From NCBI GenBank assembly GCA_010093605.1, contig MU004190.1, positions 1,054,001 to 1,118,000 of the forward strand: a DNA stretch of 64,000 nucleotides, read 5' to 3'. Within the stretch, counting starts at the first letter, position 1. Every line of letters begins with the position of its first letter. Of the stretch, positions 10,838 to 19,707 are shown piece by piece. The notes beneath the pieces are model-generated. The model made no database searches and was not told the DNA's origin. It was given only the letters and a program-made list of their open reading frames with translations. The stretch comes from Lophium mytilinum (lineage: Eukaryota > Ascomycota > Dothideomycetes > Mytilinidiales > Mytilinidiaceae). Both the position numbers and the translations under genes were made by a program.

Positions 10838-11566
10838 TCAGAGTTTCTCCACATTCCCCTCCAGTACCTCCTTTGAAATCTCCTCTGTAACTCTCAGAGG
10901 TCGCTGGATCACCCACTCTACCCCTTCAAGAGTCAGCATCTCCTGCTTCCACTCCTCCACTTTCAACTTCTCCAACTTCTCCAACATCTCCTTCATGTCC
11001 AGAACCTCTAGCTCGTTTGAATCAGGGAGCTCCCCCTCCCGGCGCTGTCCCTTATACACCACCTTCCAAAACTTGTTCACCTTTTTCTTCCATCCCTTCT
11101 CCATCTCCACCTCTGGATCCTCGACATCCACCGTCTTCACACGAACCAGAATCGCCTTCTTCCCACCCGGCAACTCGAACACGAAGTTCGGCTGATACTC
11201 CGGGGGCACGTGCGTCTTCACCCACTCGAACTCCTCATCGCCCATCATCAGCGGGCGATCCGCATCCCAGAGATCCTTGCCACAGTGGATGCAGGACTGA
11301 TAGCAAGGGCGGAAGTCGCTGATGACCATGCCGTCGAAGAGTGGCAGCGTGTAGGGCTCGCCCGTAGCGACGAAGGTAGGGTCAAGCCAGACCTTGTCGC
11401 AGTGGCGGCAGTGGCGCGACAGGCGGCCGAAGCCGTCGACGCGGGAGCGGATGAAACAGGGGACGATGCAGGTGCTGCGGGGGCAGGGCCAGGAGAGGTA
11501 GGAGTCGCCGCCTGCGAAGACGAGTGGAGAGGACTGGCGGGCAGGTTTGGGGGTTTCGGTGGACAT
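10838..11566 (-). CDS. Cysteine-rich CxxC-x3-W protein, function unknown (242 aa)
   Basis: Intronless minus-strand gene. It carries two similar cysteine units: HCRHCDKVWLD (C53, C56) and SCIHCGKDLWD (C92, C95). Extra cysteines precede the first unit (CPRSTCIVPC, 28-37), so two zinc sites are possible. The C-terminal half is charged and helical (EMLEKLEKLKVEEWKQEM). The block PCFIRSRVDGFGRLSRHC followed by CDKVWLD lines up with VCYLFATISTRCISCHKTWV of the neighbour at 12248-13390, which argues for common ancestry. No known family was recognised; zinc binding is an inference. Confidence 0.75.
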   Translation of the reverse strand: MSTETPKPARQSSPLVFAGGDSYLSWPCPRSTCIVPCFIRSRVDGFGRLSRHCRHCDKVWLDPTFVATGEPYTLPLFDGMVISDFRPCYQSCIHCGKDLWDADRPLMMGDEEFEWVKTHVPPEYQPNFVFELPGGKKAILVRVKTVDVEDPEVEMEKGWKKKVNKFWKVVYKGQRREGELPDSNELEVLDMKEMLEKLEKLKVEEWKQEMLTLEGVEWVIQRPLRVTEEISKEVLEGNVEKL

Positions 11567-12247
11567 GGAGGGTGTTCTTGAGTTTTGGTGGGTATTTTTA
11601 GGTGTTTGAATTCTTGATATTTGATTATTGGATTTATATCGTAAGTAAGTTGTTTAAAATTTGAAAGGTAAAAGTCTCCGTTGACTATCTTTTATATGTG
11701 GGAATATTCGCGGGTAAGTGAAAGAGTTGCTTGCTGGAGTACACGCTGGCGATGCGAGCTGGCTGAATACGTGAACGGCGCAGAAATTCCACAAGCCCTT
11801 CACTCCCGGGTCAGCAGTGTATGTACACCTAACTACTTCGCCTTGAAGTGCTGAGGCACTCCTGCCAGTGGTGTCACGAGGGGAATATAGAAGCGTGCGG
11901 GAGCCGGATTCGTGGCGCTGGGTGGAGGTTGCTAGGAGCTTACGCTTCGTGTTTGGAAGTTCGTCAACATCTCCCTTAAGCGTATGCTCTAGGTCTATGA
12001 AGCTGTCTTGGTTCCGCGGGCCCCCAGGTACTGATCCGGTACTTCGGTCTACCAGACACCGTGTAGTATTAATGGCATCACCAGAAGGCACGTAAGGCTT
12101 GTCTACCGTGTCTGATAGAAGAGCATATGAGATATTTTGATGGCTTCTTCATCCTCCTGCACGCTTTTGAGTCTCCGAGGCCTGATTTGCTCAATAAAAC
12201 GAGGGCTATACTTGAGTTCCAAGGGAGACCCCCAAGGTAGTCCACTT
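11567..12247. other. intergenic region, no gene seen
   Basis: Upstream of the 10838-11566 gene and downstream of 12248-13390. A 145-codon minus-strand open frame at 11654-12091 has no domain, low complexity or codon pattern that would support a gene. Confidence 0.5.
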
Positions 12248-13390
12248 TCATTTGATATCTGCACCAATTCTGCTAAATTTTAGTACATAGCTTTCCCCAG
12301 CGGCTTCCCAAAAGTTAGCTTGGTCATAATCAGCACGCTTTGAAAATGTTGAATCACCTGGCACCTTTTCGGTCCTCGTAGAGTTCTTCCTATGGAAGAC
12401 TCTGCTCACTAAGCTTCTCTGGCCCCCGCCTTTCACAGCGTCCTGATTCTCGGTCTTGGCTGGCGGCTTAAGAGCAGTTCGTAGCTTGAGCGGTGCCATG
12501 GCCCCCGCCGGCAACGATTGAGCAGCCAACGTGTCCAGAAGCAGCAACGCATACGGCCTCTTCTCCTCGCCCGCTGGAAGATCTGTCCACCGCTCCTTAC
12601 AGTGCCCACAGACGATACTGACATCACAGAAGCGATAGCAGATCTTGTCCACAATGACCGGAACACACCACGCCTTTCGGATAGTTGTCCACCTCTGACC
12701 GCCCGGCTTGTCGATTGACCAAGGAACTTTACCGCAGCAGCATCGCTTGTCGATTTTTCGGAAGTAGGTGATGTATCCATTTTCCACTACGGCTTCGATG
12801 GTCGACTTCTGGGGAATGATTGACGAGAAGACGTCGGCATTCTGAGCCTCGGTGATATAGGGACTGAAGATTGGAGGGTCTTCTATGTTCCATTCAGATC
12901 GTGGCTCTCCTATTTTGATGACCAAAGGCTCTGGTAGATTCCATTCGGCTGCTCGGGTTGGGTACTTGGAGAGGGAGTAGGAGCTGTGGAGGACTATATG
13001 ATAGTCGCCACCAGCTTCTTCACTGCCGTCGACCCAGGTTTTGTGGCAGCTGATACATCTCGTAGATATGGTGGCGAAAAGATAGCAGACATTGCCGTCT
13101 TTAACGGGAAAGTAGTCATAATCGTATGGGCGCAACTCCATGTTGTGGTCGTTGTTTAGAAGTCTGGCCGGCTCATGCCAGCAGCTGCGGCACACATTCT
13201 CGACCACCTGGAAGCAGAGCATCTCAGACCCGTTGTGAGCTAGCTCGACTATCTTGCGGTCGCCATTACACCTGCCTCGATCGTCTGCGTCCGCTAGACC
13301 TATTGGATGCCGTCGGAGAAGGGAAGCGGTTTCTTGAAGTCGTCGGGGGCTCGGATATTGGTAAGGGCGAGGCATGTTTTCAGGATCCAC
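12248..13390 (-). CDS. Cysteine-rich protein with internally repeated CxxC-x3-W units (380 aa)
   Basis: Intronless minus-strand gene of unknown function. Two clearly related blocks occur: residues 101-122 (VCYLFATISTRCISCHKTWV plus DG) and 250-271 (ICYRFCDVSIVCGHCKERWT plus DL). Each is preceded by a second cysteine block, LCFQVVENVCRSCW (59-71) and YFRKIDKRCCCGKVPW (209-224). This suggests an internal duplication of a roughly 150-residue module with two cysteine pairs each. The C-terminal about 100 residues are basic and probably disordered. The nearest relatives in the window are the genes at 7911-8645 and 10838-11566. The start is the first in-frame ATG; an alternative is Met6. Confidence 0.75.
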   Translation of the reverse strand: MDPENMPRPYQYPSPRRLQETASLLRRHPIGLADADDRGRCNGDRKIVELAHNGSEMLCFQVVENVCRSCWHEPARLLNNDHNMELRPYDYDYFPVKDGNVCYLFATISTRCISCHKTWVDGSEEAGGDYHIVLHSSYSLSKYPTRAAEWNLPEPLVIKIGEPRSEWNIEDPPIFSPYITEAQNADVFSSIIPQKSTIEAVVENGYITYFRKIDKRCCCGKVPWSIDKPGGQRWTTIRKAWCVPVIVDKICYRFCDVSIVCGHCKERWTDLPAGEEKRPYALLLLDTLAAQSLPAGAMAPLKLRTALKPPAKTENQDAVKGGGQRSLVSRVFHRKNSTRTEKVPGDSTFSKRADYDQANFWEAAGESYVLKFSRIGADIK

Positions 13391-14107
13391 AGATGTGTCT
13401 CAGAAAGATGAGGCTCTGGGTTGATATAAGGCTGGATGAACCTGGTGGATATATTTTCTGGTGGTGGATTTAAGGAGTGAGAGTGAGCCTTGGGGGGTAA
13501 GCGAGTGGTAAGTTACTGCTTTAGGTGTACGCTCTACCACTGCCTTGTGAGCACTACCACAAAGTCGGTGAAATATGCCACGAACTCGGTGAAGTTGGCT
13601 TGCTGGCTGACCATTCAGAAGGAGTCTATGCGCGTTTCAGCTTCACTCATTGGCTACCATGTGACTTTGAAATCCACGTCACTTTTGTGCACGAGACACC
13701 ATGCAACCCTTGGTAATTCCCTCTCTCACTGGCCCCCATCCTGCAATATATCAACGTCGTACTGTATGGTTTTGAAAGGTGGCGAGTTGAATAATGTGTT
13801 GATTGGCAGGTAAGCATATAGTAGGCTGACGCCAGTCCTGCAAGGCTGATGACGCTAGATCATGACCGCTTTTTAGCTGATCCACGTAGGCTGAGGCTCA
13901 AATCAAGAAAATGATTGGTACCCATAAGGAATAAACGTACAGATACAATGACTCCGTACTGCTAAGTGTAGGTAAGCAAATAGCCGCAAGAGCAGCAGCT
14001 GAAGAGCACGTGACCTGGCGCTTCCATCATCGTTTTGTCCTGTATATTTACTACCCATCTACCTTGCAAGTATTAAAAACGAGTTCGTCTTACTGCTCCA
14101 TTTAACG
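13391..14107. other. intergenic region, no gene seen
   Basis: Between two minus-strand genes. An open frame at 13490-13813 has no motif and is probably not coding. Confidence 0.5.
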
Positions 14108-14797
14108 TTATAGATCAACATCAAAATCTTCGACTAGCAGAACTTCATCAACATCCTCTACCTGGGTCCAGCCCTCTTCATCAGAGTCCTTCGATTCTCG
14201 GCCAACCTGGATGTGCACATCCTCAGAATCCTCATATAAAGTTCGAGTGAAGGTCCATAGTACTTTCGCTAATTCACTCTGAACACTTTTCCCGTCGCGG
14301 GAATGACTTCCTAGTGTCGCTTTGTCCTTGAGAGCCGCCTCCTGGAACCTTTCGATCCACTCATTGTCCATGATTATGGCGATACCGTTCTCTTTTATCG
14401 CAATCTTGGTCTCTAGTTGCTTGGCTGAAAATGATAGCCTGATAGCGCCTTCCGGGCATCCGGCCGCAGGTAGGGGAGTTGCATCGACACCAACGGACGT
14501 CGAATATTGAGGAATCGGTGTCAACATGACTTTTGAAGTCGAAGCAAACTCCAGAGGTGGCGTTAAAGTGATATCTGTTGTCAGAGCGTCTTGTCCGAAG
14601 CCGTCACTCTCGAAGCCTTCTTCCTTGAAGTGGGCTAGGAAAATGGAGTATAAAGTTGAGGAGTCCATGTTCTTGGTGGGGAGAGGGCTCGCCTTGGTTG
14701 CTTGATCGGAAGGTTTTATGGAATCAGAAAGTGCGCTCATAGGCACGATAGGAAACGTTGACAGCCGGTCATGTGCGCGTTGGCACCCTCGTGGCAT
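14108..14797 (-). CDS. Hypothetical protein (up to 229 aa)
   Basis: Single-exon minus-strand open frame with no recognised family. The centre reads ATPLPAAGCPEGAIRLSFSA and KENGIAIIMDNEWIERFQEA, which looks like ordinary folded protein. The last 40 residues are strongly acidic (EDSEDVHIQVGRESKDSDEE and EDVDEVLLVEDFDVDL). The start is uncertain: Met20 (MSALSD) and Met44 (MDSSTLYS) are plausible alternatives to the first ATG. The gene is divergent from the small gene at 14963 with about 165 bp between the starts. Confidence 0.55.
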   Translation of the reverse strand: MPRGCQRAHDRLSTFPIVPMSALSDSIKPSDQATKASPLPTKNMDSSTLYSIFLAHFKEEGFESDGFGQDALTTDITLTPPLEFASTSKVMLTPIPQYSTSVGVDATPLPAAGCPEGAIRLSFSAKQLETKIAIKENGIAIIMDNEWIERFQEAALKDKATLGSHSRDGKSVQSELAKVLWTFTRTLYEDSEDVHIQVGRESKDSDEEGWTQVEDVDEVLLVEDFDVDL

Positions 14798-14962
14798 TTC
14801 TCCTACGTAGCAAGCAGTCGTTTTCGCCTCGTGGAGATACCTTCACTTTCTTACACCTCGTTGAGCCCTTACCAACATCCTCGACATACCATATCCCAAC
14901 TCTTACAGCTTTGTGAAGATAAAGTAAACACTTAAAGGGTTCCAACATCGATAAACGACAAA

Positions 14963-15361
14963 ATGCCCTTCCCTTTCAGCTCACTCTTCCCTCAAAAGAA
15001 GAGATACTATCACCCCGACTTCGGCTACGTCGAACCAAGAGACTTCCACAGACTCTCGCATCGGGCAGACTTCCACCCCACTGGCTACTACGGCTCGGCA
15101 GGCGTGTTTCAAGGTAATGAGTTCCACGCACAGGAGCATCAAGCGCGTGAAATGCAACGAGAGCAAGAGCAAGAATACCAGCGGCAGGAGCATGAAATGC
15201 AGCGGCAACAAGCACGCGAATATCGCCGAAAGATGGCACGCGAGCAGCGTGAGATGGGTGGCGCTCACCGTGAGCGCAATATGGGTAGGCGAGACATGCA
15301 GGAAGGTGGGTATGGCCGGCCAAGAGGTCGTAGAAACCGTCGGGCTCCGGAATATGACTAG
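14963..15361 (+). CDS. Small Gln/Arg/Glu-rich hypothetical protein (132 aa)
   Basis: Residues 1-55 are rich in Y, F, H and P (KKRYYHPDFGYVEPRDF). Residues 55-100 repeat Q, E, R and H (EQEQEYQRQEHEMQRQQARE), giving a charged helix. The tail is an RG/RR stretch (GRPRGRRNRRAPEYD). The composition could suit nucleic-acid binding, but no domain is recognised. It may be a real short gene because the ATG follows a pyrimidine-rich leader. It shares its composition with the open frame at 15566. Confidence 0.5.
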   Translation: MPFPFSSLFPQKKRYYHPDFGYVEPRDFHRLSHRADFHPTGYYGSAGVFQGNEFHAQEHQAREMQREQEQEYQRQEHEMQRQQAREYRRKMAREQREMGGAHRERNMGRRDMQEGGYGRPRGRRNRRAPEYD

Positions 15362-15565
15362 GAATGCCCGAATTATAGTTTTAGAGGCCCTGATGAGTGG
15401 TAACGGGGTGATGAGAACCCGGAAGTAGATAGTGAAAGTGAAACAAATAGCTTGACAGTGTTGGGCTGACTATCGTTGGATAGCAAGCAACCAAATCTGA
15501 AGCATCCAAAACTGAATGTGATGCCCTGACCTTCTCAAATATGCTATAGCCGAAGGAATGTCAGC

Positions 15566-16180
15566 ATGTCTTTTCCAAATTCCTACTCCGACCCTTGTCA
15601 TTATCACCGCCCCTCAGACCATCATCGCCATCATCCTCAGGAAGACCACCGAGAAACGGTGTACAGCAGCTACAAACTTGTTCCTCAGAGGCAGATTCGC
15701 TGCGACAGAGATCCTGGAGGAGTGTACTACTCCAGATACGATCCCTTCCGTGAGGGGCACCCGAGACTGAAGCACTTCAACATGAGCCCGCGGGAACACA
15801 GAAGGATCGATCGGACCCATTTCATGGTTCCCGACCAGCGCAGACCTCACGACTATACCTCGGCGCAGGATCCCCGAGACTTCGCCACTTACCAACACGG
15901 CTATGCAATTAGCAATGGTGATGGCGTGAGCAACACGAAAGCTGTATCTCGGTACGATCGCCACGTTGAAGATGTCGGATACGGTTTGTCCTCGGGTCTT
16001 TGCTGTGCGGAGCAGTATTCTGAACATACAAACTTCCAGATGCATGGCCAAGAGTTTGACGTATACTCTTATCGACACAAGCCCCGCGGTGACGGCATCG
16101 AACGCGTAGACCATATTGTTGATCTATGCAAAGCCGACTTGAGTAGATTAGGCGGGTTTCCAGTCATAATCAGCTTGTAA
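15566..16180 (+). CDS. His/Tyr/Arg-rich hypothetical protein (204 aa)
   Basis: Single-exon open frame with no known domain. It opens with a histidine-rich stretch (HYHRPSDHHRHHPQEDHRE) and continues with many Y, R, D and H residues (GVYYSRYDPFREGHPRLKHF). The composition resembles the 14963-15361 protein, so an old duplication is possible. The track is open for 200 codons on this strand; an antisense frame of 166 codons also exists, which weakens the call. Confidence 0.4.
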   Translation: MSFPNSYSDPCHYHRPSDHHRHHPQEDHRETVYSSYKLVPQRQIRCDRDPGGVYYSRYDPFREGHPRLKHFNMSPREHRRIDRTHFMVPDQRRPHDYTSAQDPRDFATYQHGYAISNGDGVSNTKAVSRYDRHVEDVGYGLSSGLCCAEQYSEHTNFQMHGQEFDVYSYRHKPRGDGIERVDHIVDLCKADLSRLGGFPVIISL

Positions 16181-16520
16181 GGCCTCATACGCTATCAAAG
16201 AATATGTTTTGTGTAGAGATATCATCGTACCTAGAGTTTCGAAAAGCCTAACAGCGAAGAATGCATGTACTTAAGCTCCTTTTTTAGAGTATGAATGCCA
16301 CTGTCAGGTATACCCCGGCTCGAACATCTCCGATTCGTCAAAAGGTAGCGCAATTTCCGTTGTGCGGACTTCTGGCCACTTTCAATTGGCAAGTTTCCAT
16401 ATTCCGTCTACTCCGCGGTCTGTAATGACACATACGCAACAGAAACATGCCAGTGCTCGCAATTTAATGGCTAGTTGTAGATGGATTGGTTTCTGTATTT
16501 GTACCCTACTTGATAGCTGC
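16181..16520. other. intergenic region, no gene seen
   Basis: Lies between two convergent genes. Nothing recognisable. Confidence 0.5.
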
Positions 16521-17373
16521 TTACGCTTCCGGTGGATCGTAGGTCTTCGGCTTCGTATCCTTAATCGCTGGGTTGACTTTGAATGGCTCCAAGATGCCTA
16601 ACCAATCTAAAAGAGCCACAGTAGCAGCAGTGCACGGTATAGCGAGGAAACCGATCAGAATCAGTGTTGGCAGATCTGGTGTAGGTTTACTAGATTTCTC
16701 TTCTCGCGGTAAATGAGAATCTAATTGTTTCATGCTCCGAGCGCTGAAGTCCCGAAGACTCTCCCCTGGTTTAGGAGGATCTTTCAGCAGTTCTTCCCAA
16801 ATGGTTTTAGTGAACCCTTTGTTCGTCTTTTGCGCTGTCTGCTTGACACTGTCGTCTTCGCGGTCAAAATCCAAAGCTACCACTTCGCTCCATGCCTCCA
16901 CCTGGGCCGGACTCAGTATCGGGACCTTCAAGCGGCTGTTGGCACTGATCGCTCGTAATACTGTGTGCCGTGCTCGGAAAAGGGCAAAGCCAGGCTGCTG
17001 GCCCCCAGGGTTATCCATGATCTCCTTGATCCGGCCGAGGTCCGCTAAATCAGCCAGATTGGTGAGTTCATCGTGGGATACCGCGCCGGAGATGGTGTTT
17101 TCCGGCCCTTGGAGTCGTTTTAGGATTTCGAGTTCAACCTGACGACTGGCGCGTGAAATGGAGGGTTGGTCCGCAGCTAGTCTAAAAAGGAAGGGACACG
17201 GTTAGACAATCATTGAGAGTTATAGGCCCTTCGCGACGGTACAAAATTAGGACAGCTTACCTTTGGGAGGTAAATCCTCGATTGAGGGACCAAGGGAAGG
17301 CTCGAATTGTTGATGCTGTGGGAGCGGATCGCGTCGCGAAGACTCTCGGTGCAGTTCTCGAAAAGGCAGCCAT
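16521..17373 (-). CDS. Predicted mitochondrial single-pass membrane protein (257 aa)
   Basis: Two exons on the minus strand, 17261..17373 and 16521..17181. The intron 17182..17260 has a GTAAGC donor, a CTAAC branch site and a TTTTTAG acceptor. The N-terminal 38 residues (MAAFSRTAPRVFATRSAPTA, then IRAFPWSLNRGF) are rich in R, A, S and T without acidic residues, typical of a mitochondrial presequence. The middle is soluble (VELEILKRLQGPENTISGAV; LKVPILSPAQVEAW). One hydrophobic segment spans residues 208-232 (LPTLILIGFLAIPCTAATVA, then LLDWL), followed by a short proline- and lysine-rich tail. I do not recognise the family; a role at the inner membrane is inferred from targeting and topology. 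It is divergent from the OSM1-like gene, with 461 bp between starts. Confidence 0.8.
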
Positions 17374-17834
17374 CAGTACAGGAGGATATTCAACGGTACA
17401 GCAAGCTATAGAACAAGCTGTCAGAGGGGTCGCAGCTACATCGGAGTTGTGCCGAACGAGGTGGTGTTAATTAGCAAAGAAGCGAACGGGTTGTACTACA
17501 GGTTGACGTCTATCTGATGTCGCTCTGCGTAGATATCAGCACGCTAAAACCTCCAGCCTCCAAGATCTCACGACTCAATCATCCCCTGGACCACATGCAT
17601 AGGTAGACAGTTCCGAAAGGTCAAAGCAGTCCTATTGATGTATTTCACATAACATGGAGTACCCAGCCAGCAATGCTATTGTCCCGGAACTCGGCCACAC
17701 TGACTTCCATACCACTGACGACACCGCCTGACCATCACCTGATAATTCCACAGCCCCCATGAATCTCTACACATGCCTTCCGAGTCTTCCTGTTCCCTTA
17801 AACTCTTATACATGGCCGCTCTGCACTGCTCACC
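17374..17834. other. divergent promoter region
   Basis: Separates the starts of the mitochondrial protein gene (minus) and the fumarate reductase gene (plus). No specific operator was identified. Confidence 0.5.
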
Positions 17835-19352
17835 ATGAGTAGGACCCGCGCGCTTACTCTCATAGTTCTCTCCCTTCTCGGCATCTTTGCGGCATACCAC
17901 TATAACCGCTCCACCATGGCTACCACCCCCAAACTCATCCCAACCAGCGCACTCGCTAAGAACGGGGCAATAGTCGTCGGTTCAGGCCTCGCTGGCCTCT
18001 CAGCCGCCTCCCAACTAATTGCAGCGAATATCCCCGTCCGTCTGCTTGAGCGGAACGCAAAGCCAGGCGGTAACTCCATCAAAGCCTCATCCGGCATCAA
18101 TGGCGCCCCTACTCCCTTCCAGCCTGGTCCTCCAGACACAGAATTCTACGCCGACACCGTTAAATCAACGGGCCACGCCATGAGCACAGCCCGCGAGCAC
18201 CGCGAAAAGCTAATTGGCACACTCACCAACTCTTCCGCCTCAGCAGTCACGTGGCTCACAACTACCCACGGCATCGACCTCAGCAAAGTCGCTCAATTGG
18301 GTGGCCACTCCCGCGCTCGAACACACAGGGGAGCGGGCGGGACACCCCCGGGATTCGCCATCGTTTCGACTCTCCTCAAAAGCCTGAAAGCAAGCCCACT
18401 TTTTGAGCTCAAGACTTCCTGCACCGTAAACCGCCTCTTGCTTTCCGGCGCCTCCATCACAGGCGTCGAGTACACCTGCAGCTCGCCCGAAGCTGAAAGC
18501 ACCACCTCAGAGCTCCATGGACCTGTCATAGTAACCACAGGAGGTTTCGCAGGCGACGACACCGGCCTCCTAGCCACCCACCGCCCTGACCTCGCAAACT
18601 TCCCATCAACCAACGATCCCGCGCCGGGGTCTACGCATCTCCTAACCTCCGTCGGTGCGCAGCTGCTCGACATGTCCAGCGTCCAGGTCCACCCGACCGG
18701 CTTCGTGGATCCCGCGACCCCGCTCTCCCCGCTGAAGTTCCTCGCCGCAGAAGTGTTGCGTGGGGAGGGCGGGATTCTACTCCACGACGGGGAGCGCTTT
18801 TTCAACGAATTGGACACGCGTGAGAAAGTCACGGCTGCAATTTTGAAGAACGATCCGGTTGAGGAGAAGCCGAAGCAGTGGGATGTGCTATTAGTGTTAG
18901 ATGAGGGGGTTTATGAGGCTGCGAAGTCGCATATTGATTTCTACATCTTCAAGGGGCTGGTGCGGAAGACGACAATTGGGGACCTGGGGGATAAAGCATT
19001 GGCTACGATCAGCGAGTACGCGGATGTGGTTGCCGGCAAGCACGAAGACAAGCTTGGCCGGACTGCTTTCGCGGATTGGGAGCTGTTGGAGCCGAAGGCG
19101 GACTCGATAGTGTACGTAGGGAGAGTGACGCCGGTGGTGCATTTCACGATGGGCGGCGTGGTTATTAGCGAGAAGGCTGAGGTGCTAGACGCGCAAGGAG
19201 TGCCCATTGAGGGCGTCTGGGCCGCTGGAGAGGTAACTGGAGGCGTGCATGGAGGGAACAGGCTAGGTGGGTCGAGCTTGTTAGAATGTGTGGTCTTTGG
19301 GAGGAATGCAGGAGAGAGGGTGGTAGAGTATATCAAGAATGAAGGAAAGTAA
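17835..19352 (+). CDS. OSM1: Soluble fumarate reductase, OSM1/FRD1 type
   Basis: Flavoprotein that reduces fumarate to succinate and reoxidises FADH2/NADH under low oxygen; in yeast it works in mitochondria or the ER to support oxidative protein folding. Intronless, 505 residues. Residues 5-21 (RALTLIVLSLLGIFAAY) form a signal or anchor helix. The FAD motif is GAIVVGSGLAGLSAASQLI (44-62), then LLERNAKPGGNS. Active-site regions of the succinate dehydrogenase/fumarate reductase flavoprotein family are visible: VHPTGFVDP, LRGEGGILLHDGERFFNELD, HFTMGGV, and the C-terminal GGVHGGNRLGGSSLLECVVF. A second ATG at 17916 (MATTPKLIP) could give a cytosolic form without the helix. Convergent with the NRPS-like gene. 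Confidence 0.9.
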   Translation: MSRTRALTLIVLSLLGIFAAYHYNRSTMATTPKLIPTSALAKNGAIVVGSGLAGLSAASQLIAANIPVRLLERNAKPGGNSIKASSGINGAPTPFQPGPPDTEFYADTVKSTGHAMSTAREHREKLIGTLTNSSASAVTWLTTTHGIDLSKVAQLGGHSRARTHRGAGGTPPGFAIVSTLLKSLKASPLFELKTSCTVNRLLLSGASITGVEYTCSSPEAESTTSELHGPVIVTTGGFAGDDTGLLATHRPDLANFPSTNDPAPGSTHLLTSVGAQLLDMSSVQVHPTGFVDPATPLSPLKFLAAEVLRGEGGILLHDGERFFNELDTREKVTAAILKNDPVEEKPKQWDVLLVLDEGVYEAAKSHIDFYIFKGLVRKTTIGDLGDKALATISEYADVVAGKHEDKLGRTAFADWELLEPKADSIVYVGRVTPVVHFTMGGVVISEKAEVLDAQGVPIEGVWAAGEVTGGVHGGNRLGGSSLLECVVFGRNAGERVVEYIKNEGK

Positions 19353-19707
19353 GGTTCATTTAATAGTCTGAATGTGAGAAATAAACTCCACTTCCTTTTC
19401 GAAGTCGCCATGACGCCAGGCGATAACAGGTTTAGCGTGTTACTAGAGTGTGTTAAGGGTAGTTCGTGCATCACGTACTCCCGTTTCCAATCCTTTCTCA
19501 TCTTCAACCCCGAAGGATCGTGAGAGAAGAGCGTATATCGAGAAATGGAGAGCATGTGATGGGAGAAAGAGGATAGCATGAAATACGGCAATATCGTGCC
19601 CTTGTTTAAGTGTTGCGAAAATGTATATACTAGTGAGAACGTTTCGTGATTCAACGCATAATAAGTGAGGTGGAAAGAAAATACTTCGTGCCCTCACCAA
19701 GATCCTT
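19353..19707. other. convergent intergenic region
   Basis: Holds the 3' ends of the fumarate reductase and NRPS-like genes. Nothing else seen. Confidence 0.5.

Noticed and set aside
11654-12091. 145-codon minus-strand open frame
   Set aside because: No domain, no paralogue among the neighbours, and it overlaps the likely leader of other genes.
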